From: Lunularia cruciata
Lineage: Eukaryota > Streptophyta > Marchantiopsida > Lunulariales > Lunulariaceae
Assembly: GCA_948567375.1 (NCBI GenBank)
Contig: OX419761.1
Span: 7,194,501-7,258,500 of the forward strand
DNA: 64,000 nucleotides
Direction of reading: 5' to 3'
The notes under the pieces were generated by a model, which searched no databases, was not told the DNA's origin, and saw nothing but the letters and a program-made list of their open reading frames with translations. The translations under genes and the position numbers were made by a program. Position 1 is the first letter of the stretch. Every line of letters starts with the position of its first letter. Shown here piece by piece: positions 45,750-58,788 of this stretch.

Positions 45750-47880
45750 CGATTAAGAACAGCAGAGCTGCATATAGACGGCAGGAACTGTCAATTACTG
45801 CAGGAACATATCAGGCTAATATCCAATTCAACCAAGCGAGTATGCCTGAAAGAAATTTCCTTCTGTAATCCTAGCAGCGACAAATATTGCGCAGTCACAC
45901 CTTAGCCTGAAATGTTATTTGACTAACAGGTACTGAGCTCCTTGATCCTTTTTAGTTCTTGCCCTGTAAAGTGATCCACTGAGATTTTCTCTATCTATGA
46001 TTCAAAAATGAGTTAAACGTACGATCTGCGATTCCTCCAAATTTGGGTGCCGATTATATATGTGAGTAAGCTCCATTACGTTTGGAAATTTCACATTCTT
46101 GGAATTACCTGGAATCGGTAATTCAGCTTACGAAGTACATTGCATGTGATCAATTTCCTCTCTGTGAAACAGAAGCAACAAATTCAAGCCATCCAGAAGA
46201 ACGTAGTAAACAAAGACGCTAAAGACTAGTGGTAGAACGTAATTCAGCACTCTACGTACCATAATTATCCTCGTGAAGAAATCTCACAATCTTGGAACCT
46301 CTGGCATGTCCAGACCGCACTATGCTGTCCCAGGACTGACAGGCGCTAATCCTCCTGAACAATCACAATCAGATTATTCAAGATCAGATGACAATCAGTT
46401 CAGATTTCGATTATACTCCAGAATCGTCAGACGCGTGATGGACAAACCTGTTGGAATCGCGATTCGCCAGCTTTCAACATCCCTTGCACAGAGTATCCTT
46501 TGATCACCTCGTTCAACAAGCCTACTTCTGCTGATCCACATCGGCTCACGAGCATCATCATCATCATCATTGTGTCACAATTCTTGATCATCATTCTTGA
46601 AAGTTGCGTAAACCTGCCATCCCGCACGAATGGGCTGTCGAATTTCCCACTGGCGCGGGCGGTCGGTCCCCTCAACAGGCTTTATTCTGCTGCCTACAGA
46701 CCCCGGCATGTTACAACGTAAGTGTCTCCACGCTAGGGTTCATTTCTGATCGATAGTCTTGATTTTACTCTCCGGTCCACCTCAAGCGTCTGCTTTACCC
46801 CTAAGGTAAAAACGCTCTTTTACCTACTGTAACTGGTTCCACTCACACGGGCAATATATCCAACTTCCCACCACATTAATTTACATTGAGGTGTTTTCAC
46901 GAGCTGAAATTGACCGTTTCTCGGATCTCCTTTCTGAATGTTGGACTATGTTCTGAAAAAAGTGACAAGAGAAAAGATTATATTACAAAAATATTAAACA
47001 GAATACAATTTAATGGTTAAAAATTTAAATCTGATATTTTGAACTGAAAAAGGGTAGAAGAAAACATTCATATGGAAACATAAGTCTGATACTTCCTAAG
47101 CATTACCACATTTTGTAGAATCCGATCAGGAGGGCGGAGAGGGAACGGGAGAGTGAGAAGGGAGTCACATATGTTCTAGAGTTATAGAGAGCTCATCTCG
47201 ATATCTCATAAAAGTGAATAAGTGAATATTCGAGTCTTTTTCAATTTTAAATTTAGGCGTTATTGGTACCTAGATTGAAGACTATGGAGAATTGAGTAGA
47301 GATTTTGAGTACTTTTAAGGTTTAGATTGACTATATCAGCGCAAGAGTGATGGGTAGTGAATTTTCATTTCTAATCTCGTTGTTTTCATGATTGAGTTCC
47401 ATGGGGATTTAGTTTGAAATTTTTTGAGATGAAAATTGAAAATTATAAGAGTTTATAGTTTTAGGGTTTGGAAAGATTGTATTTTCTCATGTGAGTTGGG
47501 ATGTGAGCGGTTGTGGTTTTGCAGGTATATGGAGAGTGGGAGATTGGGCTGCACGATAGGAAGAGTTGGTTAGAGTTGCATGTTTTAGGAGATAGATTTT
47601 GCCATTGGATACCATAGAGTACACTTTAATATGATGGGGTAGTACATTGGATTAAGTATGAGAGTTTAGTAGGGCAGCACAAGTGTTACACCCTTTGTCT
47701 ATGATTAGTTCCATTGATGAGACCATCTCTTCCTTATGCTCACTATATCCTAAGGCAAGAGAGTGAGTAACATTAGAAGTCTTAGATTATAAGCGTGAGC
47801 AACTTTTATGTCTTGATAGGTCACTTTTTGCACAAGTGTTATGCACTGCCCTCCGTCTCTCCTCATTAGGCTTGTCAAGG
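45750..47880. other. Upstream region of the PARP16-like gene, no other gene called
   Basis: Balanced base composition to about 46.8 kb, AT-rich after. ORFs of 70-80 codons on both strands around 46.27-46.72 kb overlap each other and show no domain; an (ATC)n run at 46552-46571 lies in them. The PARP16-like promoter should lie just above 45750, but no convincing TATA box was found. Confidence 0.4.
46552..46571 (+). repeat. (ATC)n microsatellite
   Basis: About six ATC units in an otherwise unique stretch. Confidence 0.85.
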
Positions 47881-47913
47881 ATGGTTTATGAGCATCTTAG
47901 AGATTACTTTTAG

Positions 47914-50170
47914 GTGGATGATCATTCTAGTGGATTTACCAAGCTTTTTCAAGTGGTTGTAGTAGTAGCGAGGGGAAACATTCCTATTTTAGTTAGTCGG
48001 GTGCTAGGGGCTAGTCAACTTCTTGTGATCGAGAAAGGAATGAGAGCATTATATATATTGCTATTGGAGAGATCTTGTTGCACTTGGTTAGTCGTACCAT
48101 TGTACTTCAACATTGATCTCACTTTCGAGAGCACCTCAATCCCACATCATTTTGGAGTAGCTACACTTGGAGGTTGCAAGGCTATTTCCTTAGGCATCAA
48201 GGCACTCCTAGATATCCATCCGGAGTGGGTTTTCCTATTGGTGGATGTTAAGAACACTTTTAATAGCATCTCTCAGGCATCCATCTTTAGGAGCTTAGGG
48301 AGGCCGGTGGATCCTTGGCGAGTATCATTCTCTTTGTGCGGTTGTTCTATGGCTCTCCTACTTCCTTTTACTACTAGCATGGGTGGTCATAGGAAGGAGT
48401 CACCATCTTGGAGTCAATTGTTTGTACACGACAAGGAGATCCTTTAGGGTGACCTTTGTTTGCCATGGCTCACTTTAGAGCTCTCTTATCTATGACTTTG
48501 ACCATGCCAGGTTGTGTATTTCACTCCTTACTAGATGACATACACATTGTGGGCCCCATAGATCAGATTAGGTAGGCCTTTGATCACTTGACTACCAAGC
48601 TATATCTTGTAGGCTTAAGAGTCAATGTGTCAAAGTGCAAAGCATTGTCCCCTTTAGGTATTCCTTCCCACCTTGAACTTCTAGAGGGGTGTGTGACATC
48701 TACATATCGACTACGTATTCTTGAAGTGCCAATAAGATCCAAGGATTTTGTCACATGCTTCTTATACACTACTCTTTCAGAGGATATTCTCCATGTGCAT
48801 AACCTTCCTCTATAGGAGATCCATAGGTAGCTTTTGGTATACTCTCCTCTAGTATTGCCCGTCAACCGACTTACCTTCTCCGTACTCTCCTTCCTTCCTT
48901 GACTTTCCTATCATGTTTGAGAGCTTTTGATAGGAGGATTATGGGAGTCTTTGGTGACATCATTGGATGAGAGACATTTGAATGTGTGGTGGGAGATTTG
49001 TCACATAAGTAGACATCTCTACCAATCTCGTGTGGAGGGGTAGGCTTATTATATTTGGAGGAGATGGCACCTATAGCATTTTTGGGTAGTTGGGCTCTCT
49101 TGACACCCCTACTTTCCTTTCATTTTGTGGCTGCTTATAGGCTCTTTTTGGAGACTTATGTGACTAAGGTAGAGGAGTGATCCTTTTCTCTCCTTGTGTT
49201 ATTGCTGCAGATGAGAGATGGTCTATCTCCACAAGCATATGAGGACCTTCCATCCTTTGCTTCACTATTGTCAGATTGGACAAGAGGTTTGTGATCTTCC
49301 TTGATGGAGCAACAATACAACATATGCTACATTCTCTCTTAGTTTACTCATCCATTCCTCGGGCCACAAGAGCATGTCTTTGCTCTTGCTCTAGCAAGGA
49401 TGTAGGCTCTTGGGTCCTAGCTTGACTGTGCATTAGAGCATTCCAACTTGCACCATCCACTTTCTCTACTATGATGAGGTTTCACTTAGGTTTGGTCCAC
49501 CCGTTTGCATATTTGTTACTCACTAATGAGTGTGGTTCTACACTTGATGCAATAGTGGTCCATATGACACGATGTCCTTATAGAGGACATAGGATAGCTA
49601 CCCATGATGCCATCAAGGATATAGTGTTTCCTATGGCACAAGAGAGTGGATATCTTGCTTGGAAGGAGCATTCATATTCTTTGCAAATGACACATGTCAA
49701 AGCAAATTTATATTTGGTTTAAGATGATCAAGTGATAGTGGCGGATGTTGTGGTTACAGACCCCATGCATGATGCAGTTTTAGAGGGAGTGATTACTCAT
49801 CTTCTTGGATGAGCGGCAAGCGGTGCTATAGCACGTAAGGTCTCCAAGTATAGGAGTATGTAGTGAGGTCACCTCTTTGTTCCTCTAGCCTTGGAGTTAT
49901 ATAGAGCAATGGACAAGGCATTCAACATAGTTGTCAGGAAGTGTGCAAGAGCTTATCATATTAGATGCCAGGGGGTACCACTCTCACTCTCATATTTTGT
50001 AGCATTTCTTTAGACAGTGTGTTTCCATTGCTCTACAAAGAGCATCGGCTGGTGCAATTCATAGAAGAGAAATCACTCTAGATGATGCTTCTTTGGATGC
50101 TCCAAAAGTTTGTAGACCTTACAACTTGCATAGCTCAGATATCTTAGGTGTTGTAGGGAAGATTTCTCAT
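47914..50170 (+). pseudogene. Non-LTR retrotransposon remnant: RT and C-terminal endonuclease-like region
   Basis: The plus-strand ORF at 47914-48447 carries HHFGVATLGGCKAISLGIKA and FLLVDVKNTFNSISQASIF, the RT fingers and first catalytic box (VDV for the usual D). After shifts come LDDIHIVGP, where relatives have the second catalytic ADD box, and LRVNVSKCKALSPLG. At 49471-49722 a cysteine/histidine motif (ECGSTLDAIVVHMTRCPY) is followed by RGHRIATHDAIKDIVF. Further on are DQVIVADVVVTDP and a K-Y-R...HLFVPLALELYRAMDKAF stretch. RT followed by a zinc motif and a PD-(D/E)XK-like D...VADVVV pattern resembles the R2-type restriction-like endonuclease LINE arrangement. Many stops and shifts make it dead. 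Exact clade is an inference. Confidence 0.7.
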
Positions 50171-50854
50171 TTTGAGACTATTGGGGCCTAGCCCCATTCT
50201 ACCTCTTTCATCTCTCCCTTGTACGGCTTGATGGGGTCTTCCCATCCTTCTTGTGTTCTATGAGGTCCGCTTTTTATGTTCTTAAACTATTCAATACCGC
50301 AACTTATATTGTTGAAGGACGTGGATCCTTGAATTGTGCATATTATCTCCATTTCATTCAACTAGATCTTAAATGAGCTAGCATATTCAACCAAGTAAAG
50401 CTCTTCTACTAGTAAATTTAACAATAAATATGAAGTTTTCCATTCTTGACCTAGATTAGTATATTTTGCTTTAATTTTCTTTATCTAAGTAGACTAATTT
50501 TATTTTTCTCTATGTTATCAAGTGAAGATACGCTAAACCATAAGATTGTTTTGATCTATAACATTTATAGGTGTATATATATTCCATCATATGAGACACA
50601 TATGTATGATAAGTAGTAGTAATACCCTTTTTGTAAAATTTTACTAAACCTATTCATCATGAAAAGTCAAGTTGCTCATAACAAAGATAATAATATCAAC
50701 ACATCTAATTAAATTTAAGTCTATTTATTAATTTTGTCATTGATTTTTAGGTGCAGAAAGAATTTGAGAACTCTTGTATTCCACCAATATTTCTGTTACA
50801 ATATTCTATAGTCCAAAGATAATACATTAGATATTGTGTCAAATTAGGACTATA

Positions 50855-50914
<60 letters not shown>

Positions 50915-51349
50915 CATATGGGACTTATTCTCATAAGTTTATATACTTTTGAGTTGCAAAGATATTTTACCTAATAATTTTATTTACTCTTAGAATTAGT
51001 ATATTAAATATAAAAGTTATATAAATTTATATGTAAATTAAGAGCAGGTTATAACAATCATTCAATAAGATTTATTTTTCATTGAGTTCTATACTGATTA
51101 ATATCTTCAGTCTTGGATATACTTTGAATTTTTACCATTTGAAAAGTGTCCTAGAGTTCTATTCCTTGTACTGATCTATGATGCAATGCTTTAAATAGTA
51201 ATCAAAGGTTCAACTTGAGATGAGATTTGTATATTTAAGCTTCTTGTTTTAATATGAAAGAACTAGGAAAGAAAGTTGGATGTTATTCTAGATTTAGCAA
51301 CTTAATAAGAACTTTGCTAATATTTTAGCAGAGAAGATGGTGAGGATGA
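50171..51349. other. AT-rich DNA, no gene seen
   Basis: Contains the (TA)n microsatellite at 50851-50910; otherwise only short chance ORFs. Confidence 0.5.
50851..50910. repeat. (TA)n microsatellite
   Basis: About 60 bp of near-perfect TA dinucleotides with one G interruption close to the left end. Confidence 0.95.
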
Positions 51350-51850
51350 CCACACACTTTCATAACATCTTCATTAGATAGTGAATTAAGAAGAATTGAT
51401 TTTGAAGCTTAAGGAGAACTTCAGCATCGATGCACCTACTTTCATAACATCTTCATAAGAGAAGTGAATTAGGAAGAATTGATATCAAAGCTTAAGGAGA
51501 AATTCAACATCAGTGCACCCACTTTCATAGCATCTTCATTAGAGTAGTGGATTAAGAAGAATTGACTTCAAAGCTTAAGGAGAAATTCAACATTAGTGCA
51601 CACACTTTCATAGCATCTTCATTAGAGTAGTGGATTAAGAAGAATTGATATCAAAGCTAAAGGAGAAATTCAACATCAATGTACACACTTTCATAGCATC
51701 TTCATAAGAGTAGTGGATTAAGAAGAATTTATGTCAAACCTTAACGAGAACCTCAAAATCAGTGCACCAACTTTTATAACATCTTCATTAGAGTAGCGAG
51801 TTAAGAAGAATTGATATCAAACCTTAATAATGAGAACTTCAACATCATTG
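51350..51850 (+). repeat. ~83-bp tandem repeat, 6 copies
   Basis: Units contain ACTTTCATA(A/G)CATCTTCATT followed by AGAGTAGTGGATTAAGAAG and AATTGATATCAAAGCTTAAG. The TTCAT anchor recurs at 51359, 51441, 51524, 51607, 51690 and about 51773 (period 82-83 bp). A seventh, partial unit follows. Copies are 80-90% alike by eye. No conserved frame, so it is read as a satellite-like array. Confidence 0.92.
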
Positions 51851-52189
51851 ATCTGACTTAGTATAAGTACTATATACTTGAAGACATAGCTTATGGTTGC
51901 ATTATCAAAGGTATTAACAAGCTAAGCTCTTTCTATCCTTCTTTTTCATTATACTATGATGTTATCTATATTGGCCTTAATAAAGTAGAAATATGCATCT
52001 TGGTGATGTACAACAATATAGATCAACAATTGACTTTAAATATTGTGCATCCAACCAATTATTTTTCATATCAGTCATTGGTAATGTAAGGATTTCAAAA
52101 CGCATAATAATTGAAGAAGGCTTTTATGATCGAGACCTTAGAGATCAAGCAAAGGTCTACTTTAGAGTAGATTACTGTTAATAAAAACA

Positions 52190-54000
52190 TCCTAGGTTGT
52201 AGGAAGTGTTACTAAATATCTTTATTAAAGAGATAAAAGAGCATGGCTCTCGAGCTTGGAAAGCAAGAAGATCTAGATAAGGTTATGTAGATCTAGACAC
52301 TTCTCCATCTCACAAAAAGTTTATGCCAAGGAAATAGTTGCACTTATTGAGGTCCTTTCATATTGTAGTGTTCCTACAACTCCTCCTTGTATGTCAAACA
52401 AATCTCAAAATTCTTGCTTCTAATAAATACATCATTGCATAGACCATGAGTATTAGTACAAAGTCATCAATATGTATCAAGTACAAGCAAGGATCAGATT
52501 GTGACTACTCATAACCAAGATCAATGATAGAAGCATCAAAATTCTCATTCTACTCTCTATTGGCTTGTTTCAAGCCATATAAAGTTTTCAACAACCATTA
52601 CACCTTGTCTTTGTATTCAAATGAAATACCAAGACCTTTTGGAAACTTCATGTAAATTTTCTACTCCTTCAACCCACCATTGAAATAAGTTGAAACAACA
52701 TGAAGTTGCACTCCTTTAGGTGTAGTGCAACAAATATGAAAATTGCAACAAGACAAGCCATATATGCAAATATTTTATGATAATCAATACCTTCCACAAT
52801 GGCGTACCCGTTTACTACAAAGTGCACCTTGAGTTGATCAATAAATCCATCATTAGCAAGCTTTTTCTACACATAGAAACCTCCTTTTTAATTTATAGAT
52901 TTTTTAACATTGGGTAAATTTGCAAGTTCATATTTACCATGTTCTTTTGAGAAGTCAAGCTCCTCATCCACATCAACTTCCTATCCTTGCTAAAGAATGA
53001 GCTTGTAGCTTGTTGGATGGTCTTTTCTCTTTCAGATACAAAATATGTATGTTGTCCAACATGAAAAAATCCACAATCTCAACTGGAGGATTAAAATCTC
53101 CTTGTACAAACTCATCTTCTTAAAATAGCATACATTATCTTCTTCTACCTGCTATGATATTTGCCATATCAACACAACTTGTAAGCAATTGTGTTGCTTG
53201 AGAGTGGTCTTATGCTTACCTTTGTTGGATAGGTTATCTTTTAGTATCTATCATTTTCAGTTTTAGATCTATATCAAGTTCTTTCTCCTTTGATCTTGCA
53301 TGGACCAATGATTATAAACCCCATAATTAATTCCAATCTTGAGTGTTGAGTTGAAATTTTATAACATCCTTTAACTCATCCTATTTATTTCTATCTCTTG
53401 ATGGAGATCTAGCAAATGATCCATCCATATCAACATCAAGAATGATCACATCTCTACTAAGAATGACCTTCTTGGTTACATATATTCAAATATTTCATAC
53501 CCTTTACAACTTTTGAACATCCAAAAAATGTCCTACTATCTTGTCAAGCTTTTGACTCTTCTTCTTTTGGTTTGTGATACCAAGCTAGATATCTAGAACA
53601 ATGAGTATAAGAAGTCAAGGCTTTTTACCATAAAATGCTTCATATAGTGTCATACTGCTTAGTCTTGTAAGTGCTAGTTAATTTTGCATCCACATTACAA
53701 ACTTGGCTACAAAAGCCCAATATTAATTCTTGTGTGCATCATGAACTCCACCATTCCCACAATTGCATGAGTGTAAGCTAGAGTTGCCACCATATGTGGA
53801 ATGCATTCAACCTTGAAATATGCACCAAGCTTGTGATTGAAAAACTCTATTCCTTGATATGTGAGGAAAGTTTTAATTTTTCTCCTCATTCTTGTCTTCA
53901 CCTCAACTTCCTAAGTTTGTATGCAATCTGAAATTTGTCCTTGGTTTGCAAGAAATTCAGACTAGTACACCTAGAATGCTTATCAATCACACAACCAACC
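52190..54000 (-). pseudogene. Decayed Ty1/copia retrotransposon remnant
   Basis: Reading the minus strand, 52900-52440 gives LKVHFVVNGYAIVEGIDYHK followed by IFAYMACLVAIFIFVALHLK. This corresponds to the copia RT start, where relatives read K(A/V)RLVAKGYAQVEGIDY and FAPVARL. At 53901-53707 a 64-codon piece (GIEFFNHKLGAYFKVECIPH) fits the copia integrase core between its second Asp and its Glu. Integrase upstream of RT is the copia order. Stops are frequent. No LTRs were identified. Confidence 0.65.
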
Positions 54001-56559
54001 ATTTAGTACCACTAATACTAGTTATATCAAAGTACCTATAGTGGCTTTTTTCTTTATTCTTTGTTCAATAATTGATCAAATCTTTTCCTTCATCCCATTT
54101 GTGCATAATTTTATTGGAATAGAGATACATTTATTTTATAGCTACCATAATACCACAAGGGATTGAAAAAATTTGTATATGGTAAGGACACATGCAAAGA
54201 TGATCTCTTAGGTAGACTTCTATTTGCAACAATGCGTTTAATTGCTTTGAGAGAGGTTACAGTAGCTTTTCAATCATGCTTCTTCCCTTGCTTCAAATGG
54301 TACCTATATTTCTAGCCCTTAGGAGAATGTAGTTAAAGTTTTGTTTGCCTTTACACTTAGCCTAGAGATATTTGGTTAATGAGTCTAGACTTGTAAATGC
54401 AAGGTTTGGAATTCATGAGTAGTCCTCACTCTATTGGACTTCCTATTAGTTTTCTAGTATCTAATAGGAGTTTTGAAGGTTTTAGGCTCTCCTTTAGGAA
54501 GGAATATTTTTTATAACTTGGTCATTTCAAACATTTGGTCTAGGCTACAATGCTCATTTACTCTCCTTTTGAGGAACACAGATGTGGTCTAATCTATTTT
54601 GACAAGTTGTTATGTCCCTAGAACCTCATACTTGGAACATATTTACTAACTTACAGATGTACTCATATCACATCTGATTACATTTGATTGTATCATAAAT
54701 CAAACTTTCCTTTTTCTAGTGCTATGTGTGCTCCTATCTCTATCAAATATGCTATAGATAATTCTACCTATAGTTATGGGAAGATGTGATCTGATATTAT
54801 AGGAAGCTATTGGACCATTGGCTTTTTTAGTAGCATGGGCTTTAGTGGCCTCACCAGTTGCAAATAAGTTCTTATATTATTGTTTTAAAATTTTTTTGGC
54901 ACCTATAACAATAATAGATTCAAGAATTTATGATTTCCAATCATATCTCAATTTGATCCATGATCTATTACTTGGTACTTGTAATCTATGAAGACCTAAT
55001 GTTTAAGAGCATTATAAAGTGACTAATGATCTCTATCTAAAATATGAGGTGAGTATGGTAGGTAATACAACTATAGCTGTACAAGTTTAAAATAAATAAA
55101 CTCACCAGAGATACCATTGAATTACCTATATCACATAGTTCAACAAAGAGGTTGCTTTGAGTTTTTATTAGTTTACTATGCTGTGGAGTCTTAGTTTGTA
55201 TGATTTATTGCATTTCTTCCTTATGCCTTGTACTTGCTCTTCTCTTTTGCATTTTTTAATTCCTTGTATTCCTTTCCTTTTTTTTCCTTTGGAGTTTATT
55301 GGGCTCAGGGTTTTTTTGGTATTTGTTACAAGAACCTTGTATAAGAGTGGACCACATGATTTGGTGAGTTTATTTATTTTAAAATTTTACATATATTTTT
55401 TCACTTTCTTTTCACGTCTTACTTGCATATGTTGTAACTGTTTCAACTATTTTCTTCTTATGTTCTTAAATTATTCTTTTTCTTGCTTATTCTTATGTAT
55501 AAAGCAAGCTAGAAAAGAGTAATTTAACAACATACGAAGAAAATAGTTATCATGAGTTGGGTAGTTTGCAACGGAAGGAATCTAATCTATGAACAACTTC
55601 GATCTTGCCTAAGATAGAGTGCGAGTAGATTAGTGGTAAGATATCGAGCTATGGTTTAAAAGCTGAAGCATCTAGATGATGATAGTATATCAAAAGCATC
55701 AAGCTTTGATATACTATTTACCACCATGCTTTCTAGGGTAGAGGACAGAGTATTGGATCTGTGTGCAAGTAGTGGAGCTATCATGTTGTGTCTAACTTAG
55801 GAGGAGTAAAGGAGCTATAGAGTTGGTGGCTTCATTCAACACAACTTAGACAACAAAATATCTACCTCTTGTTGTGATGTGATTGAGATTATTTCTAGGT
55901 CTAAGGCTACAAAGAACCAGGTCAAGATAGACAGATTCATATTGTTATGGCATGTCAATCGTTCCAGTTGTGAATGTAAGTGCAAAGATACCTAATATAA
56001 TTGGGGGTGAGGTAATAAACCATTCTACCGGTATGGTTGGTGACTTCCAAGTGCTTGAGATAGAGGCAGAGAGGGAATCAAATGTAAATATAGAGGAGGA
56101 GGCAGGAATGAAAAACGCTTTGTAAAAGATAGTATTTGAGGATGGAAAAACCTTTATAAAAGATAGTATTATAGTTGACTAATGGATAGCGTACAATTCT
56201 TAGTTTAGAACTATCAAAAGATAGTGTCTTTATAATAGTAAGAATGCTACGCAAGTAAGCAAGTAAAACCTTGATATCTACAACGCACGATTGCAACAGG
56301 ATCTCTCTTCTGTTTCCTTCATTATTATGATGAAATCTTTTCACAATTCTTCGGAATATAAATTCAAAACCCATAATCCATACAAATTTTTTTTGAAACT
56401 CAAGTTATCAAGAATTTTTTCTAATTTCTATTATAATCAAAAGATAACTTTTAAATTCTCAAAAATCCAGAAAAATGAATAATTTCTTGAACACATTATT
56501 TATATATATTTATTGAACACATCGTCGGTACCCAAGAGAACTCTCCGTCGTGACCATTT
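54001..56559. other. AT-rich DNA, no gene seen
   Basis: The longest frame (55178-55522, plus, 114 codons) is Phe/Leu/Cys-rich through T-rich sequence and has no family resemblance. No RNA gene or repeat was recognised. Confidence 0.5.
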
Positions 56560-57127
56560 TAAACAGTCGCCTGGTATGATGTATTTGCCAAACTTCTATG
56601 CCAGCCGAGCTAAAGGTTTCACCTTAATGGGATCTCCAAACTCCACTCTTTAACCCAAGATCACTAAACTGTGGTTATTTAGGGTTCATTTCAGGTACCT
56701 TTGATTTCTTCCGGCTGGTCGCTGTAGTAGATAATCACGCCATCAATTCATTTGGAATTCTATAGAATAACTAAGTTTGTACATATTTGATACATATCAT
56801 GTTGTTTAGTGAATAGAACAAATTATGATGTACTAAGAGAGCTGTAAACCGACAAAAATTGACTGAACATTTTTTTGAACTTATTTTATTATTAATTCCA
56901 ACATATAGAACTAAAAATATAAAAATTTATATTTTAATTTCGAAACAGTCCACATAGGCGAAACACCAACGTGATTGAGAATTCTATCTGTGCACCAGAT
57001 TTTCCTGATAGCTAGTTCCTCAAAAAGATAATGTGTGTAAGGAATCTAGCCGCATCCATCCCTACGGTTATCATTCCCTGACATCGTTGATCTTAGGCGG
57101 GCGTCAGTTCAAATTACAGGGGTTAGG

Positions 57128-57267
57128 GTTCTACAAGTCTGGGCAGCCATAATCTTGCACTCCATGCATCCAATACCACAGAAGACCGTACTCGTGTTTA
57201 GCTTCAATGAAATCATGGACCATATGCCCGATGTCTTCTTCTCCATTCCTCCTTGTAGATGTGTTTC
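57128..57267 (-). CDS. Candidate terminal exon, unrecognised
   Basis: The minus strand after a possible acceptor (gactag, near 57267) reads NGEEDIGHMVHDFIEAKHEY, then GLLWYWMHGVQDYGCPDL and a stop at about 57128. Balanced base composition fits the other candidate exons at 57-63.7 kb. There is no homology I can name and the exon is short, so it may be chance. Confidence 0.25.
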
Positions 57268-57376
57268 TAGTCGATCACCAATGCAATTCATCCATCAGTG
57301 CGAAACACCTTCACCCAGCTCCTATCCGTATATAGTTGCAGTGGGGATCAGGACGCAGATTGGGCTAGCTTTTCCT

Positions 57377-57640
57377 TTAGGTGTAGTATGTTCTATCCCT
57401 TGACTTTCCCGGCAGGTCGGGAAGTAGCTCCTCATCGGGTCCATTGAGGTTTGTAGCAGAATTCGTCACATCCCTGTTGTAGGTGAACTGTCTGAATTTG
57501 TAGATTTTGTCACAACTGGTGGGACTCTTGATGCACATAATGAACCTTTTCCAAAATGGACGAAGATGATTCGAACTCTGCGATTCGTTCATTAGAGCCA
57601 AGCCAGAAATACCACCCGGCCACACACTGTACAGACCCAT
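57377..57640 (-). CDS. Candidate exon or small ORF, 87 codons, unrecognised
   Basis: Minus-strand ATG at 57640 gives MGLYSVWPGGISGLALMNES and remains open to 57377 (ends DRTYYT). It has no known motif. Codon usage is not unlike the PARP16-like gene. It could be part of the same minus-strand transcription unit as the neighbouring candidates, or a chance ORF. Confidence 0.25.
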   Translation of the reverse strand: MGLYSVWPGGISGLALMNESQSSNHLRPFWKRFIMCIKSPTSCDKIYKFRQFTYNRDVTNSATNLNGPDEELLPDLPGKSRDRTYYT

Positions 57641-58494
57641 AGCGGTTATCTTTTAAGACTCACATGGCTGTCTCCAAACAGAACTGGTGCGGGATCTTAG
57701 TATAAGACCAGGGTGACATTTCAAGCAGTCTGTACTGTCCATGTGGAAACCAAGGTGTTTTGCTTTCTTGATATTAACCTCGTGTTCTTCTCCATCCTGG
57801 AAAGAGCTCTGGCTCTTCTTGACAGGTCACGTACTCAGGAGTACAATATAAGTCCTCCTTGATACAATTTGCTAAGTTAGGAGGACTACTGTAATAAAAC
57901 TCGGTGAAGTGTACTTCTGTACTCGGGCTCTACATAATTTATGAATGGTTATGGAGTTATGGAGTTATGGAGACTAGTTGTAAAGCACAGCACATGTAGA
58001 AACTGTAACCGGCGAAACGCATCTAAGATCAACCAACAATAGGTGAATTGTCCTCAGACGATGAATGACCACTCAAACGTGTTAAACATTCAAAGCACAT
58101 TGTCTGCAGATCTCTGTCCGTAAAACCATTCGGATATCATCCCACACAACATTGGCGGTCCCAGGTTCGTAACGCACGTAATATCCATGAAAACGATTTT
58201 TCATGTAGCATCCCTGGTCCCCTTATCAACCACGTGAGTCCTCGACATTATCCATAATGAATACTACTCAGTCCCTTGACTGTAAGTTCTATCCATTCAA
58301 ACCCCGGATACCATGAACCCCAAATGTGCCACTTTACACACCAGTCGAGTGTAGCCTTTTATTGACCTACAAGATTCTAGTTAACATCAGGTGTAAGATG
58401 AACTGTTCGAACAGCTGACAATCCATCTGATTCCACGTTCGATCTGCTGTGCTTATAGCGATCTCCTCGTAAGTTATTCAGAAAAAAGTGAAGC

Positions 58495-58715
58495 AACTCA
58501 AGACTTTATGATGTACTGTACTCGATGAGCTTTCAGTGCATTGAGAGAAGAGGTAAACAACTCAAAACTCAGTACTGTCGTATGGTGGATGTCGATGAGC
58601 TCTCGATGCATTGAGAAAGAGTAGAAACAACTCAAGACTCGGTGATTTACTTTAGTGGATATCAATGAGCTTTCAATGCATTGACAAAAGAAGTGGAACA
58701 ACTTAAAGACTTACA
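58495..58715 (+). repeat. 63-71 bp tandem repeat, about 3.3 copies
   Basis: Units begin CAACT(C/T)AA(G/A)ACT at 58495, 58558, 58628 and 58699. Each contains a GTGGAT(A/G)TC(A/G)ATGAGCT-like segment (less conserved in the first unit) followed by a TTGAGAAAGAG-like run. Divergence between copies is moderate. Confidence 0.85.
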
Positions 58716-58762
58716 GATGATAAACATTATGGGAGTTGAGAAACTTAGTCCAATTCAAGGAA

Positions 58763-58788
58763 ACCACGATAGTATTTATTATCGTGGT
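58763..58788. repeat. Perfect 9-bp inverted repeat
   Basis: ACCACGATA (58763-58771) and TATCGTGGT (58780-58788) are separated by 8 bp, just right of the tandem array. It would form a stable hairpin. No U-tract or gene end nearby explains it. Confidence 0.6.

Noticed and set aside
45693-45905. Plus-strand ORF of 70 codons
   Set aside because: Shadow of exon 1 and upstream sequence of the minus-strand PARP16-like gene.
55178-55522. Plus-strand hydrophobic ORF of 114 codons
   Set aside because: Phe/Leu/Cys-rich translation of T-rich DNA with no family resemblance or splice context.
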